From Hydrogenophaga sp. (GTDB taxonomy: Bacteria; Pseudomonadota; Gammaproteobacteria; Burkholderiales; Burkholderiaceae_C): 64,000 nucleotides of DNA. Made by a program: the position numbers and the translations under genes. The stretch lies in the NCBI GenBank assembly GCA_011391495.1, contig JAABQK010000003.1, positions 124,001-188,000 on the forward strand, written 5' to 3'. Positions 30,571 through 42,241 of the stretch are shown piece by piece (the stretch's first letter is position 1; each line of letters begins with the position of its first letter). The notes beneath the pieces are model-generated. The model saw only the letters and a list, made by a program, of their open reading frames with translations. It was not told the origin of the DNA and did not search any database.

Positions 30571-31482
30571 TCAAGGGGCGGGGACGTTGATCACCGTGTT
30601 CACCAGGGTGACGGACGCATCCAGCGAGAGGGCGCGTCCGTTGAGCGTTGCGACAGCGACGTTGCCCGCGGTGGAGAAGGCCACGCCGGCTTGCGAAATG
30701 ATGGTGCCGACCATGGTGCCGCCGCCCCCTGCGTTGATGGTGGCCGCGCTGCCGACCTGCCAGTACACGTTCTTGGCCAGTGCCCCGCCCACCAGCTGCA
30801 CACTCTGCGGGAATGCCGCGCCCGGGCCGCCCACCGTGAGGGTCTGGGCCATCTGGAACACCCACACCGCATTCGGATCGCCCTGGGCGTCCAGCGTCAG
30901 GTCACCGCCCTCGATCATGAAAGAGCCGGCAGCCGCCGTGTAGACACCGGGTGCAAGCACCAGATGGGCCAGGTTGCCAGCGCCGGGATCGGGGCCACCG
31001 GCCAGACCGGCCAGTGTGTTGTAGGCCGCCAGGGCGTCCGCGCGTGCGGCGGTGGCGATGGCAAACGTGTCGGCCGTGCCTTCGGTCGGGCAGCCGACGG
31101 CGGGCGGCGGCGGGGCGGTGTAGATGGTCCCGTTCACCAGACCCGCGTTGTCGCCCGTCTCCGTGTAGGTGCAGCCGGGGGTGTTGTCATGAAAGCCCGT
31201 GACAGCGGTCGAGACGGCCGTGGTGCCGATGTCGCCATTGATGACGGTGAGTACACCCTGGTTGGTCGTGCCGGCCGAGCCGCCGAAGACGCCGAAGGTC
31301 GAGGCGGAGGCCAGCACGATGGACGTGCTCACCGGCGGCGCAACGGCTGGATCCACAGGGAGCGCGCCGGTGCCGTCAAAGCCGAGCACGGGGTCGCCGC
31401 CGCCGCACGCGGCCACCAGCGTGCTGAGCACCAGGGGAGCGAGCCATTTCCAGGGACGGTGGTGGGTAGGGGACTGTTTCAT
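30571..31482 (-). CDS. DUF3494-type ice-binding-like lipoprotein
   Basis: STFGVFGGSAGTTNQGVLTVINGDIGTT; VLAPGVYTAAAGSFMIEGGDLTLDAQGDPNAVWVFQMAQTLTVG; KNVYWQVGSAATINAGGGGTMVGTIISQAGVAFSTAG. Confidence 0.88.
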   Translation of the reverse strand: MKQSPTHHRPWKWLAPLVLSTLVAACGGGDPVLGFDGTGALPVDPAVAPPVSTSIVLASASTFGVFGGSAGTTNQGVLTVINGDIGTTAVSTAVTGFHDNTPGCTYTETGDNAGLVNGTIYTAPPPPAVGCPTEGTADTFAIATAARADALAAYNTLAGLAGGPDPGAGNLAHLVLAPGVYTAAAGSFMIEGGDLTLDAQGDPNAVWVFQMAQTLTVGGPGAAFPQSVQLVGGALAKNVYWQVGSAATINAGGGGTMVGTIISQAGVAFSTAGNVAVATLNGRALSLDASVTLVNTVINVPAP

Positions 31483-31785
31483 GGGGTTCTCGCTGGCAGG
31501 TTTCTTGGGGTCGCGGCCACGCGCCGGTCTTTCGGTCGTGGACGCCTTGCCCGGACGGCCGCACAGCTTGGGCGTGCGGCGGTTCGGGCAGCGCGAGTTT
31601 CCGGGCGTTGTGCTTCACCGTCGGTGCGGCAGCGCACCAAGGAAAAGAACGTCCTCGTGAATCGGCCTGTGTGAGGCGAACTTCGGGTTCGTTGCTGGCG
31701 GCCCGGAAAACCACTACACCCGGCACGGACTCCGCTGCTGCCAACAGAATGGAGCGGTTCTTTGTGCCTTCCTCTGGAGTTGTTC

Positions 31786-34629
31786 ATGGCCTCATCCGCG
31801 CCCTTCGCGCATCCGTTTGCGAACACCGTCAAAGGTTTCAAGACCGCGTCGGGCAAGAGCGGGCGGCTCTACTCGCTGCCCGCGCTGGCGAAACAGTTTC
31901 CGCATGTCAAACGTTTGCCGGTGTCGCTGCGCATCGTGCTGGAGAGCGTGCTGCGCCACTGCGATGGTGAGCGCGTGACCCCGGCGCATGTCGAACAGCT
32001 GGCCAACTGGCAACCCAACGCGCCGCGCACCGAGGAGATTCCGTTCACCGTGGCGCGCGTGGTGCTGCAGGACTTCACGGGCGTGCCGCTGCTGGCCGAC
32101 CTGGCTGCCATGCGCAGCGTGGCGCAGCGCCTGGGGCAGGACCCGAAGAAGATCGAGCCGCTGGTGCCGGTGGATCTGGTGGTGGACCATTCGGTGATGG
32201 TCGATCACTTCGGCACGAAGAACGCCCTCGACCTGAACATGAAGCTCGAATTCCAGCGCAACCGCGAGCGCTACGAGTTCATGAAGTGGGGCATGCAGGC
32301 GTTCGAGACCTTCGGCGTGGTGCCCCCGGGATTCGGCATCGTGCACCAGGTGAACCTGGAGTACCTGGCGCGTGGCGTGCACCTGAAGGGCGGTCTGTAC
32401 TACCCGGATACGCTGGTCGGCACCGACAGCCACACGACCATGATCAACGGCATCGGCGTGGTGGGCTGGGGCGTGGGCGGCATCGAGGCCGAGGCCGCCA
32501 TGCTGGGTCAGCCGGTGTACTTCCTCACCCCCGACGTGGTGGGATTCGAGCTCACCGGCCGCCTGCGCGAGGGCGTGACCGCGACCGACCTGGTGCTCAC
32601 GGTGACCGAGATCCTTCGGAGCCACAAGGTGGTGGGCAAGTTCGTCGAATTCTTTGGCGAGGGAACCGCCTCGCTCGCGCTGCCCGACCGCGCGACCATC
32701 GCCAACATGGCGCCGGAATACGGCGCCACCATGGGTTTCTTCCCGGTGGATGGCAAGACGCTGGATTACTTTCGCGGCACCGGCCGCAGCCAGGCCGAGA
32801 TCGAGGCGTTCGAGGCCTACTTTCGCGCCCAGGGCCTGTTTGGCGTGTCGAAGGCGGGTGATATCGACTATTCGCAGGTGGTGACGCTCGACCTCGGGCG
32901 CGTCACGCCGAGTCTCGCCGGCCCGAAGCGACCACAGGACCGGATCGAGCTCGGACAGGTGGCGACGCAGTTTGCCTCGCTGTTCAGTCTGCCCAATGCC
33001 GACAACGGATTCAATCGGCCGGCCCATCTGCTGCACCAGCGCCATGCGGTCGTCCCAGCCGAACAGCGGCCCTTGCCGGCGGTACAGCCCGTGCCGGCGG
33101 GTTCACCCCGCTCGGTGGTGGAAATGGTGAGCAACCGGCCGGCGCGCGCGAGCGCACCCGCGGCCACCCCCTTGCGGGGGGTGACGGTCGGCCATGGCGA
33201 CGTGCTGATCGCCGCCATCACCAGTTGCACCAACACCAGCAATCCGGGCGTTCTGCTGGCCGCGGGTCTGCTGGCGAAGAAGGCGGTGCAGGCGGGGCTC
33301 AGCGTCCAGCCCCACATCAAGACTTCGCTCGCGCCGGGCTCGCGCATCGTCACCGAATACCTCACCCAGACGGGCTTGCTGCCCTATCTGGAGCAGCTGG
33401 GCTTTGCGCTCGCGGGCTACGGCTGCACCACGTGCATCGGCAACGCGGGCGACCTCGCGCCCGAGCTCAACCAGGCCATCACACAGAACGACCTGGTGTG
33501 CGCAGCGGTGCTGTCGGGCAACCGGAATTTCGAGGCGCGCATCCATCCCAACCTGAAGGCCAATTTCCTGGCCAGTCCGCCGCTCGTGGTGGCCTATGCC
33601 ATCGCCGGCAATGTCATGACCGACCTGATGACGGAGCCGCTCGGCACAGGCAAGGATGGCCAGACGGTGTACCTGGGTGATGTCTGGCCCAGCAGCGACG
33701 AGATCCATGCGCTGATGAAATACGCGATGCACGGCAAGGCCTACCGGGAGAACTATGCGCGTGTGGCCAGCGAGCCCGGCAAGCTCTGGGAGCGCATCCG
33801 TGGCGTGACGGGCAAGACCTACAACTGGCCCGCCAGCAGCTACATCGCCGAGCCGCCTTTCTTTGAACACTTCGAGCTGGCGCAGCCGGCCGAGCAGGCG
33901 CCCGCGGTGCGCAGCGCGCGCATCATGGCCCTGTTTGGCGACTCCATCACCACCGACCATATTTCGCCCGCCGGCTCCATTCAGGAGAGCTCACCCGCCG
34001 GCCAGTGGCTGCGGGCGCGCGGTGTGCTGAAAGCCGACTTCAACAGCTACGGCGCGCGCCGGGGGCACCACGAGGTCATGATGCGCGGCACCTTTGCCAA
34101 CGTGCGCATCCAGAACCAGATGCTGCCGCCCCGGGAGGGCGGCTCGCGCGAGGAGGGTGGACTGACGCTGCACCAGCCATCCGGCGACAAGCTGCCGATC
34201 TTTGATGCCGCCATGCGCTACCAGGCGGCGGGTGTGCCCACGGTCATCTTCGCGGGCGAGGAATATGGCACCGGATCCAGCCGCGACTGGGCCGCCAAGG
34301 GCACGCAGTTGCTGGGTATCCGGGCCGTGGTGGCGAAGAGTTTCGAGCGCATCCACCGCAGCAACCTGGTGGGCATGGGCGTGCTGCCGCTGCAGTTCAG
34401 GCCCGGCGACTCGTGGGGCAGCCTGGGGCTCACCGGCGAGGAGACAATCGACGTGTTGCCGCACCCGAACCTGCTGCCGCAGAGCGAGGCCACGCTGGTG
34501 ATCACCCGTGCCGACGGTCAGCGCCAGCAGGTCCAGCTGACCTTGCGCATCGACACGCCGGTGGAGGTGAACTATTACCGCGCGGGCGGAATCCTCCCCT
34601 ACGTGCTCAGGCAATTGCTGGGCGCTTGA
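31786..34629 (+). CDS. acnA: aconitate hydratase AcnA
   Basis: [76 protein letters not shown]. Confidence 0.94.
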   Translation: MASSAPFAHPFANTVKGFKTASGKSGRLYSLPALAKQFPHVKRLPVSLRIVLESVLRHCDGERVTPAHVEQLANWQPNAPRTEEIPFTVARVVLQDFTGVPLLADLAAMRSVAQRLGQDPKKIEPLVPVDLVVDHSVMVDHFGTKNALDLNMKLEFQRNRERYEFMKWGMQAFETFGVVPPGFGIVHQVNLEYLARGVHLKGGLYYPDTLVGTDSHTTMINGIGVVGWGVGGIEAEAAMLGQPVYFLTPDVVGFELTGRLREGVTATDLVLTVTEILRSHKVVGKFVEFFGEGTASLALPDRATIANMAPEYGATMGFFPVDGKTLDYFRGTGRSQAEIEAFEAYFRAQGLFGVSKAGDIDYSQVVTLDLGRVTPSLAGPKRPQDRIELGQVATQFASLFSLPNADNGFNRPAHLLHQRHAVVPAEQRPLPAVQPVPAGSPRSVVEMVSNRPARASAPAATPLRGVTVGHGDVLIAAITSCTNTSNPGVLLAAGLLAKKAVQAGLSVQPHIKTSLAPGSRIVTEYLTQTGLLPYLEQLGFALAGYGCTTCIGNAGDLAPELNQAITQNDLVCAAVLSGNRNFEARIHPNLKANFLASPPLVVAYAIAGNVMTDLMTEPLGTGKDGQTVYLGDVWPSSDEIHALMKYAMHGKAYRENYARVASEPGKLWERIRGVTGKTYNWPASSYIAEPPFFEHFELAQPAEQAPAVRSARIMALFGDSITTDHISPAGSIQESSPAGQWLRARGVLKADFNSYGARRGHHEVMMRGTFANVRIQNQMLPPREGGSREEGGLTLHQPSGDKLPIFDAAMRYQAAGVPTVIFAGEEYGTGSSRDWAAKGTQLLGIRAVVAKSFERIHRSNLVGMGVLPLQFRPGDSWGSLGLTGEETIDVLPHPNLLPQSEATLVITRADGQRQQVQLTLRIDTPVEVNYYRAGGILPYVLRQLLGA

Positions 34630-34691
34630 GCCCCGCGCTGCAACGCGGCATGATGTGACGCACCGCCCATCCCGGCGTTTCTGGAGTTGCC

Positions 34692-35630
34692 ATGCGAAAG
34701 CCTGCCCTCTACAGCCGTTCCGCCGGCTCCAGCCCTGTTTTGGAAGGCGGGGGCCCGGATGAGTGTGCAGGGGAGCGCACGTCGGTGCCGGTCCTCGCGC
34801 TGGCTGAAGGGGGTCGAAGGCAGAGGCTGCGGACGGTACTGACGCGCGCGGCGGTCCATCCGGGGGTGATGTGGTCGGTGCTGGCCCTGCTTGGTCTTCT
34901 GCTCCTGGCCAGTCTCTGGCAAGGTGGTCCGCTGGCTGCCAGGGCACTGACGCAGAAAGACATCGACGCGGCGGTCCTGCGCACCCTGAGCACGCAGAAC
35001 ATCCCGTCGGCAGCGGCCCGTGCAGCCGAAAAGATCCGCCCGGCGGTGGTGCGTGTGGTGTCTTACGTCAAGAACAAGAAGGGCGAATCCGTCGAGCACG
35101 GCGTGGGCACCGGCGTCGTGATCGTGGACAAGGGCACCATCCTGACCAACCTGCATGTGGTGCAGTCTGCTCAGACCATCAGGCTGGTGTTTGCCGACGG
35201 TTCCGAGTCGGGCGCCAACCTGACGGGCGTGCAGGCGGAGAACGATCTGGCGGTGCTGCAGGCCCATACGATCCCCGACGACCTGCACGCGGCCACGCTG
35301 CGCAGCACCAACGACCTGGTGCCCGGCGACCAGGTGGTGGCGGTGGGTTTTCCGTTCGGCATCGGCCCGTCCACCTCGTCCGGCGTCATCTCTGGTTTCG
35401 GGCGCTCGTTCCGTTCGCCCGAAGGCGAGAGCGACATTGAAAACCTGATCCAGTTCGACGCCGCGGCCAACCCCGGCAACTCGGGCGGCCCGCTGGTCAC
35501 CATGGACGGCGAGGTGGTCGGCATCGTCACCGGCATCCTCAACCCCACCAGCCACCGCACGTTTGTCGGCATCGGTTTTGCAGTACCGATAGAAAGTGCG
35601 GCCGCTGCTGCCGGACTTCCCCCTTTCTGA
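34692..35630 (+). CDS. membrane-anchored trypsin-like serine protease without PDZ domain
   Basis: One N-terminal TM, GTGVVIVDKGTILTNLHVV, ENDLAVLQ, AANPGNSGGPLV. Confidence 0.9.
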   Translation: MRKPALYSRSAGSSPVLEGGGPDECAGERTSVPVLALAEGGRRQRLRTVLTRAAVHPGVMWSVLALLGLLLLASLWQGGPLAARALTQKDIDAAVLRTLSTQNIPSAAARAAEKIRPAVVRVVSYVKNKKGESVEHGVGTGVVIVDKGTILTNLHVVQSAQTIRLVFADGSESGANLTGVQAENDLAVLQAHTIPDDLHAATLRSTNDLVPGDQVVAVGFPFGIGPSTSSGVISGFGRSFRSPEGESDIENLIQFDAAANPGNSGGPLVTMDGEVVGIVTGILNPTSHRTFVGIGFAVPIESAAAAAGLPPF

Positions 35631-35646
35631 TCACAAGGAGCGATTC

Positions 35647-36648
<1,002 letters not shown>

Positions 36649-36693
36649 AATGAAACCCATCCCCGTTGCTTGCTCGCTGCACGTAGCCGCACA

Positions 36694-36747
36694 CCCCCTC
36701 AAGGGGGCAACACCTGCGGCCCGGCGGAGCCGGTTCCGCGGTGTTTC
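36694..36747. repeat. palindromic repeat, copy A (intergenic)
   Basis: CCCCCTCAAGGGGGCAACACCTGCGGCCCGGCGGAGCCGGTTCCGCGGTGTTTC; 42/54 identical to copy B by hand alignment. Confidence 0.8.
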
Positions 36748-36807
36748 GCAGGCATGCGCCTCGCGCGTTGCACACCCGTTGTCCCGTCGCGTTGTGGAGT
36801 AGTCCAA

Positions 36808-37893
36808 ATGCTGTTTGGTCTGTTCAAATCCCGTCCGGCGGAACCCCCACCTCCATCGGCGGTGCCAGCGGAAAAGCCCGAGGCGCTGCTGCGCCGGCTG
36901 GAATGGACCGTGATCCGCCGCCTTGACGGCCTGCTGCAGGGCGACTACCGAACGCTCATGCGCGGGAGCGGGCTCGACCTGGCCGACCTGCGCGAATACC
37001 AGCACCACGACGATGTGCGGCACATCGACTGGAACGTCACCGCGCGGCTGCAGACGCCACACGTGCGCGTGTTCACCGAAGACCGCGAGATGGCAGCCTG
37101 GTTCCTGCTCGACCTCAGCCCCTCGGTGGACTTTGGCTCGGGCGAACAGCGCAAAAGCGAGGTGCTGAACGGTTTTGTGGCGGTGCTCGCACGGTTGATC
37201 AGTCGCCATGGCAACCGGGTGGGCGCGATGCTGTATGGCGCACGCGGTCAGCCGGTGGTGGACGCGGTGCTGCCCGCGCGCGGCGGGCGCAACCAGGTGC
37301 TGCAGCTGCTGCAGCTGATGGGCTTGGAGCACACCCCCGCCGCGCTGCGCGCGACCCCCTCCAGGGGGCGACACCAGCCGTCCGGCAAAGCCGGCCCGGC
37401 GGTGTCCCCCGGGAACGCTGCTTCGAATGGCCCGACGCGCCTGGCCGACCTGCTGCGCGCCGCCAGCCACACGGTGCTCCAGCGCTGTACCGTGTTCGTG
37501 GTGTCCGACTTCATCAGCGAACCGGGCTGGGAGCAGCCGCTGGGTGAACTGGCCCGGCGCCACGACGTGGTGGCTGTGCGCCTGCTGGATCCGCTGGAGC
37601 TGGATCTCCCCGACCTCGGGCTGGTGACGGTGCGCGACGCCGAGACCGGCGAACAGCTGCTGGTGGACACGCACGACAGCGGCTTTCGTCAGCGCTTTGC
37701 CCGTATCGCCGCACAGCGCGAGGCGCAGCTTCGCGAGAGCCTGACCCGCGCGGGGGTGGACACGCTGGAGCTGAGCACCGACGACGACTTGGCCGACGCG
37801 GTGCTGCGCTTCGTGGACCTGCGAAAACGCCGCCAAAGCGTTCGCCCCGGCCAGCGTGCGGTCTGGCCCGCGCATCTGGGAGCACGCGCATGA
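36808..37893 (+). CDS. DUF58-domain protein
   Basis: MRGSGLDLADLREYQHHDDVRHIDWNVTARLQTPHVRVFTEDREMAAWFLLDLSPSVDF. Confidence 0.92.
   Translation: MLFGLFKSRPAEPPPPSAVPAEKPEALLRRLEWTVIRRLDGLLQGDYRTLMRGSGLDLADLREYQHHDDVRHIDWNVTARLQTPHVRVFTEDREMAAWFLLDLSPSVDFGSGEQRKSEVLNGFVAVLARLISRHGNRVGAMLYGARGQPVVDAVLPARGGRNQVLQLLQLMGLEHTPAALRATPSRGRHQPSGKAGPAVSPGNAASNGPTRLADLLRAASHTVLQRCTVFVVSDFISEPGWEQPLGELARRHDVVAVRLLDPLELDLPDLGLVTVRDAETGEQLLVDTHDSGFRQRFARIAAQREAQLRESLTRAGVDTLELSTDDDLADAVLRFVDLRKRRQSVRPGQRAVWPAHLGARA
37355..37408. repeat. palindromic repeat, copy B, inside the DUF58 coding sequence
   Basis: CCCCCTCCAGGGGGCGACACCAGCCGTCCGGCAAAGCCGGCCCGGCGGTGTCCC; translated in frame as ...TPSRGRHQPSGKAGPAVSP... 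Confidence 0.8.
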
Positions 37894-38966
37894 ACGCCCT
37901 GCAGAACCTGCCCGTTTCGTTCCTCTGGCCTCAGTTCCTGTGGGCGCTGCTGCTGTTGCCCGCTCTGGTGCTGCTCTATTGGTGGTTGATGCGGCGGCGT
38001 CGGCAGGCGTCGCTGCGCTTTGCCAGTCTGTCCATCGTGCGCGAAGCCATGGGCCGGGGGCCGGGGTGGCGCCGGCATGTGCCGCCCGTGCTGCTGCTGC
38101 TGGCCTTCGCCGCGATGCTGCTGGCTTCGGCACGGCCCGTGGCCACCATCACGCTGCCCTCGACGCAGCAGACCATCATCCTGGCCATGGACGTGTCGGG
38201 CAGCATGCGCGCCACCGACGTGGAACCCAACCGGCTGGTGGCGTCGCAGCAGGCGGCCAAGGCCTTTCTGGCCGAGCTGCCGCGCCATGTGCGCGTGGGG
38301 ATCGTCGCATTCGCCGGCACGGCGCAGGTGGTGCAGCCGATCACGCTGAGCCGCGAAGACCTGAACGCCGCGATCGACAAGTTCCAGCTGCAACGCGCCA
38401 CGGCCATCGGCAGTGCCATCGTGGTGTCGCTTTCGGAGCTGTTTCCGGGCGAGGGCATCGACCTGGGCAACATGACCTTCGGCCGCCACAACGATCCGTT
38501 CGCGCCGCAGGGCCGTTCGCTGGACCAGCCCAGGGATGGGCAGAAGCCGTTCACGCCCGTGGCACCCGGCTCGTACACCTCGGCGGCCATCGTCCTGCTC
38601 ACCGATGGCCAGCGCACCACCGGCGTGGACACGCAAGAGGCCGCACAGATGGCGGCCGACCGCGGCGTGCGCGTCTACACCGTGGGTGTCGGCACGGTGG
38701 ACGGAGAGGTGATCGGGTTCGAGGGCTGGTCCATGCGGGTGCGGCTCGACGAAGACTCCCTCAAGGCGGTCGCACGCAGCACCCAGGGAGAGTACTACTA
38801 CGCGGGCACCGCGGAGAACCTGAAAAAGGTCTATGAAACCCTCAGCACGCGGCTCACCGTGGAGAAGAAGGAAACCGAAGTCTCGGGCCTGCTGGCGCTG
38901 CTGGCTTCCCTGCTGGTGCTGCTGTCGGCGGGACTCTCGCTGCTGTGGTTCAACCGCGTCCTCTGA
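37890..38966 (+). CDS. VWA domain-containing membrane protein (BatA-like)
   Basis: TIILAMDVSGSMRATDVEPNRLVASQQAAKAF (MIDAS DxSxS); TM helices at both ends; 4-nt overlap with DUF58 gene. Confidence 0.92.
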   Translation: MNALQNLPVSFLWPQFLWALLLLPALVLLYWWLMRRRRQASLRFASLSIVREAMGRGPGWRRHVPPVLLLLAFAAMLLASARPVATITLPSTQQTIILAMDVSGSMRATDVEPNRLVASQQAAKAFLAELPRHVRVGIVAFAGTAQVVQPITLSREDLNAAIDKFQLQRATAIGSAIVVSLSELFPGEGIDLGNMTFGRHNDPFAPQGRSLDQPRDGQKPFTPVAPGSYTSAAIVLLTDGQRTTGVDTQEAAQMAADRGVRVYTVGVGTVDGEVIGFEGWSMRVRLDEDSLKAVARSTQGEYYYAGTAENLKKVYETLSTRLTVEKKETEVSGLLALLASLLVLLSAGLSLLWFNRVL

Positions 38967-39048
38967 ATACGCTCTCGAAGAGCCGGCCCGCCGGGGAACG
39001 AGGGCGCGGCATCCAGGCAGAGCGCTGGAGCGGGCACAATGCCCAGCC

Positions 39049-40275
39049 ATGAAACAAGATGTGGTGGTGGCCGGAGGCGGCATCGGGGGGCTGGCCTGTG
39101 CGCTGGGGCTCGCGCGGGCGGGGCAGGGGGTCCGGTTGCTGGAACAGGCGGCCGGTTTCGGCGAGGTGGGTGCCGGTCTGCAACTGGGACCCAACGCCGT
39201 GCGCGTGCTCGACGACTGGGGCCTGCTGCCCGGGCTGCACGCCCGCGCCGCTTTCCCGGATGAGCTGCGCGTGCGCGATGCCCACGACGGTCAGCGGCTC
39301 GGCCTGCTGCGGCTGGGGGCGACGATGCGCGCCCGCTACGGCCAGCCCTACGCGACCATCCACCGCGCCGATCTGCACGGGCTGCTGCTCGAAGCCGTGC
39401 AGCGCCAGGGTGGTGTGCGCCTGCACTTGGACGCGCGTCTGGCCGCCTACGAACTCGCGTCGAATTCGGTGCGCGTGACCTGCGAGGACGGTTCGGTGTT
39501 CCAGGGCGCTGCGTTGATCGGCGCCGACGGCCTGTGGAGCCGCGTGCGCACCCAGCTGCTCGGCGCGCAGCCTGTGCGCGCCAGTGGTCATCTGGCCTAC
39601 CGCGGCATGGTGCCTGCTGAGGCGCTGCCCGCTTCCCTGCGTGCCCCGGTGGTCACGGCCTGGCTCGGTCCGCGCCTGCACGTGGTGCATTACCCGGTGC
39701 GGCGCGGTGAGTGGTTCAACGTCGTGGCGGTGGTGCACGGTGTGCTGGGGCAGGGCCATGGTGGTCCGCCCGGCAGCGATCCGCAGGGCTGGAGCCACGA
39801 AGCGCGCACCCAGGACCTGCAGCGCGCGCTGGGGCCGGTCTGCACCGACCTGAAAGACATGCTGGACGCGGTGACCGAGTGGAAGCTCTGGGCGCTCAAC
39901 GACCGGCCTCCCATGGCGGGACCGCATGAGCACGCCCGAGGCCGTGTGGCCCTGCTGGGCGATGCGGCACACCCGCTGCGGCCCTACCTGGCGCAGGGCG
40001 CGGCGATGGCGATCGAAGACGCGTGGACGCTGGGCCGATTGCGGCAGGATGCACCGAGCGGCACGGCGGTGGACTGGCCCTTGCTGCTGCAGCGCTATGC
40101 GCGCACGCGCTGGTCGCGCAACGCCCGCGTGCAGAGCCGCTCGCAACGCAATGGCACGATCTTCCACGCCAGCGGCCTGCTGCGCTGGGGGCGCAACACA
40201 TCGATGAGCCTGCTGGGCGAGTCGCTGCTGAACAACCCCTGGCTCTACAGCGGTCCGCCACAGCCCGTGGCCTGA
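39049..40275 (+). CDS. FAD-dependent aromatic-ring monooxygenase (salicylate / 3-hydroxybenzoate hydroxylase-like)
   Basis: VVVAGGGIGGLACALGLARAGQGVRLLEQA; LLGDAAHPLRPYLAQGAAMAIEDAW. Confidence 0.88.
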   Translation: MKQDVVVAGGGIGGLACALGLARAGQGVRLLEQAAGFGEVGAGLQLGPNAVRVLDDWGLLPGLHARAAFPDELRVRDAHDGQRLGLLRLGATMRARYGQPYATIHRADLHGLLLEAVQRQGGVRLHLDARLAAYELASNSVRVTCEDGSVFQGAALIGADGLWSRVRTQLLGAQPVRASGHLAYRGMVPAEALPASLRAPVVTAWLGPRLHVVHYPVRRGEWFNVVAVVHGVLGQGHGGPPGSDPQGWSHEARTQDLQRALGPVCTDLKDMLDAVTEWKLWALNDRPPMAGPHEHARGRVALLGDAAHPLRPYLAQGAAMAIEDAWTLGRLRQDAPSGTAVDWPLLLQRYARTRWSRNARVQSRSQRNGTIFHASGLLRWGRNTSMSLLGESLLNNPWLYSGPPQPVA

Positions 40276-40333
40276 CCCGGCGAGCCTGCCAGGCTGTCCA
40301 ACCTGATCCGATCCATCGACCCGAGGAGCCACC

Positions 40334-41341
40334 ATGAAGACGACAAACACCACCCCAACGTTGCCGGGCCGCCGCCTGGCCTGGACAGGCGCCGCTGCGC
40401 TGCTGCTGTCGGCTGCGTGGCCGCTGGCCCACGCGCAAGGCGCCGCTGCCTGGCCCAGCCGGCCGATCAAGCTGCTGGTCGGATTCCCTGCCGGCAGCTC
40501 GCCCGACCTGATGGCCCGCGCGCTGGCCGAGCCGCTCGCCCAGGTCCTGGGCCAGCCGGTGGTGGTGGAGAACCGCCCGGGTGCTGGCGGCAACATCGCA
40601 GCCGGCCTGGTGGCGCGCGCCACCGACGACCACACCCTGGGCCTGATGATCAACGGCAACCTGACGATTGCCAAGATCCTGAATCCCGCCACCCCCTACG
40701 ATCCGCTGAAGGACCTGACCCCGGTGTCGCTGATCGCCACCGCACCCCTGGTGCTGGCGGCACCCCTCAGTGCCCCGGCCGCTGGTGCCGAGTTCTTTGC
40801 CGCCGCACGGCAGGCGGGCGACCGCTGGAACTACGGCACGCCGGGCATCGGTACCGTGGCCCATCTGGGCATGGAACTCATCAAGTCGCGCGCCGGCATT
40901 TCACCGGTGCATGTGCCTTATGCCGGCAACCCGCAGGTCGTCACGGCGATGCTGGGCGATCAGGTGCAGATGGCCTTGCTGCCGCCCGGGCTGGCGATGG
41001 CGCAGGCGCGTGGCGGCAAGCTGCGCGCGATCGGCGTCACCTCGAGCGGGCGCAGCAGTGTGGTGCCCGAGGTGCCCAGCCTGGGCGAGGCCGGCGTGAA
41101 GGATCTTCAGCTGGAGATCTGGAACGCGGTGGCAGCACCCAACAGCCTGCCCAAGGTCCATGTGAACCGTCTGGCCGCCCTGCTGGCCGAGATCGTGCGC
41201 CGCCCCGAGATGCGGCAGAAGATCCTGGCGCAAGGCTGGCAAGTGGCAGGCACTTCCTCCGAAGGCCTGGCCAACCGTATCCGCAAGGACACGGCGGCGA
41301 TGGCGGATGTGATCCGTCGCAACAACATCCAGCCGCAGTAG
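40334..41341 (+). CDS. Bug/TctC-family tripartite tricarboxylate transporter substrate-binding protein
   Basis: WPSRPIKLLVGFPAGSSPDLMARALAEPLAQVLGQPVVVENRPGAGGNIAA. Confidence 0.92.
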   Translation: MKTTNTTPTLPGRRLAWTGAAALLLSAAWPLAHAQGAAAWPSRPIKLLVGFPAGSSPDLMARALAEPLAQVLGQPVVVENRPGAGGNIAAGLVARATDDHTLGLMINGNLTIAKILNPATPYDPLKDLTPVSLIATAPLVLAAPLSAPAAGAEFFAAARQAGDRWNYGTPGIGTVAHLGMELIKSRAGISPVHVPYAGNPQVVTAMLGDQVQMALLPPGLAMAQARGGKLRAIGVTSSGRSSVVPEVPSLGEAGVKDLQLEIWNAVAAPNSLPKVHVNRLAALLAEIVRRPEMRQKILAQGWQVAGTSSEGLANRIRKDTAAMADVIRRNNIQPQ

Positions 41342-41378
41342 AAGAACATCCCTGACACACGCGCTGGGCCTGTGTTGG

Positions 41379-42227
41379 TCACAGCGCTGTGCGCAAGGTC
41401 CAGATCTCCGGGAACAGCACCACGTCCAGCATCTTGCGCAGGTAGCTCACGCCGCCGGTCCCACCGGTGCCGCGCTTGAAACCGATCACGCGTTCCACCG
41501 TGGTCACATGGCGGAAGCGCCAGAGGCGGAAGGCGTCTTCCAGGTCGGTGAGTTCTTCGCCGAGCTGGTACAGGTCCCAGTGTTCCTTCGGGTTGCGGTA
41601 CACCTGCAGCCAGGCCTGCTCGACCGCTTCGCTGGCCTCGTAGGGTGTCGTCCAGTCGCGTTCCAGGTGGGAGGCGGGCACGGCGATCCCGCGGCGTGCG
41701 AGCAGACGCAAGGCTTCGTCGTACAGCGACGGCGCTTCGTACGCGGCCTGCACCATGGCCAGGCGCTCGGGGCTGTGGGCGTGTGGCTTGAGCATGGCCG
41801 CGTTCTTGTTGCCCAGCGCGAATTCGATGCAGCGGTACTGGAAGCTCTGGAAGCCGCTGGAGTTGGCGAGGTAGGGCCGGATGGCGCTGTACTCGGGTGG
41901 GGTCATGGTGGCGAGCACGTCCCAGGCGTGCACCAGCTGTTCCATGATCTTGCTGACGCGCGCCAGCATCTTGAACGCGGCGGGCAGTTCGTCGGCTGCA
42001 ACGTTCTTCACCGCTGCGCCCAGCTCGTGCAACATGAGCTTCATCCAGAGTTCGCTGGTCTGGTGCTGCACGATGAACAGCATCTCGTCGTGCGCAGGAG
42101 AAAGCGGCTTCTGGGCGCTGAGGATGGCGTCGAGCTGCAGGTAGTCGCCGTAGCTCATGTCGCGGCTGAAATCGAGCTGGGCCTTTTCTTCGGCGACGAT
42201 GGCTTCGGTGTGGTGGGGGCAGGACAT
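41379..42227 (-). CDS. kynA: tryptophan 2,3-dioxygenase
   Basis: [50 protein letters not shown]. Confidence 0.96.
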   Translation of the reverse strand: MSCPHHTEAIVAEEKAQLDFSRDMSYGDYLQLDAILSAQKPLSPAHDEMLFIVQHQTSELWMKLMLHELGAAVKNVAADELPAAFKMLARVSKIMEQLVHAWDVLATMTPPEYSAIRPYLANSSGFQSFQYRCIEFALGNKNAAMLKPHAHSPERLAMVQAAYEAPSLYDEALRLLARRGIAVPASHLERDWTTPYEASEAVEQAWLQVYRNPKEHWDLYQLGEELTDLEDAFRLWRFRHVTTVERVIGFKRGTGGTGGVSYLRKMLDVVLFPEIWTLRTAL

Positions 42228-42241
42228 GGCAGGGCTCCGGT

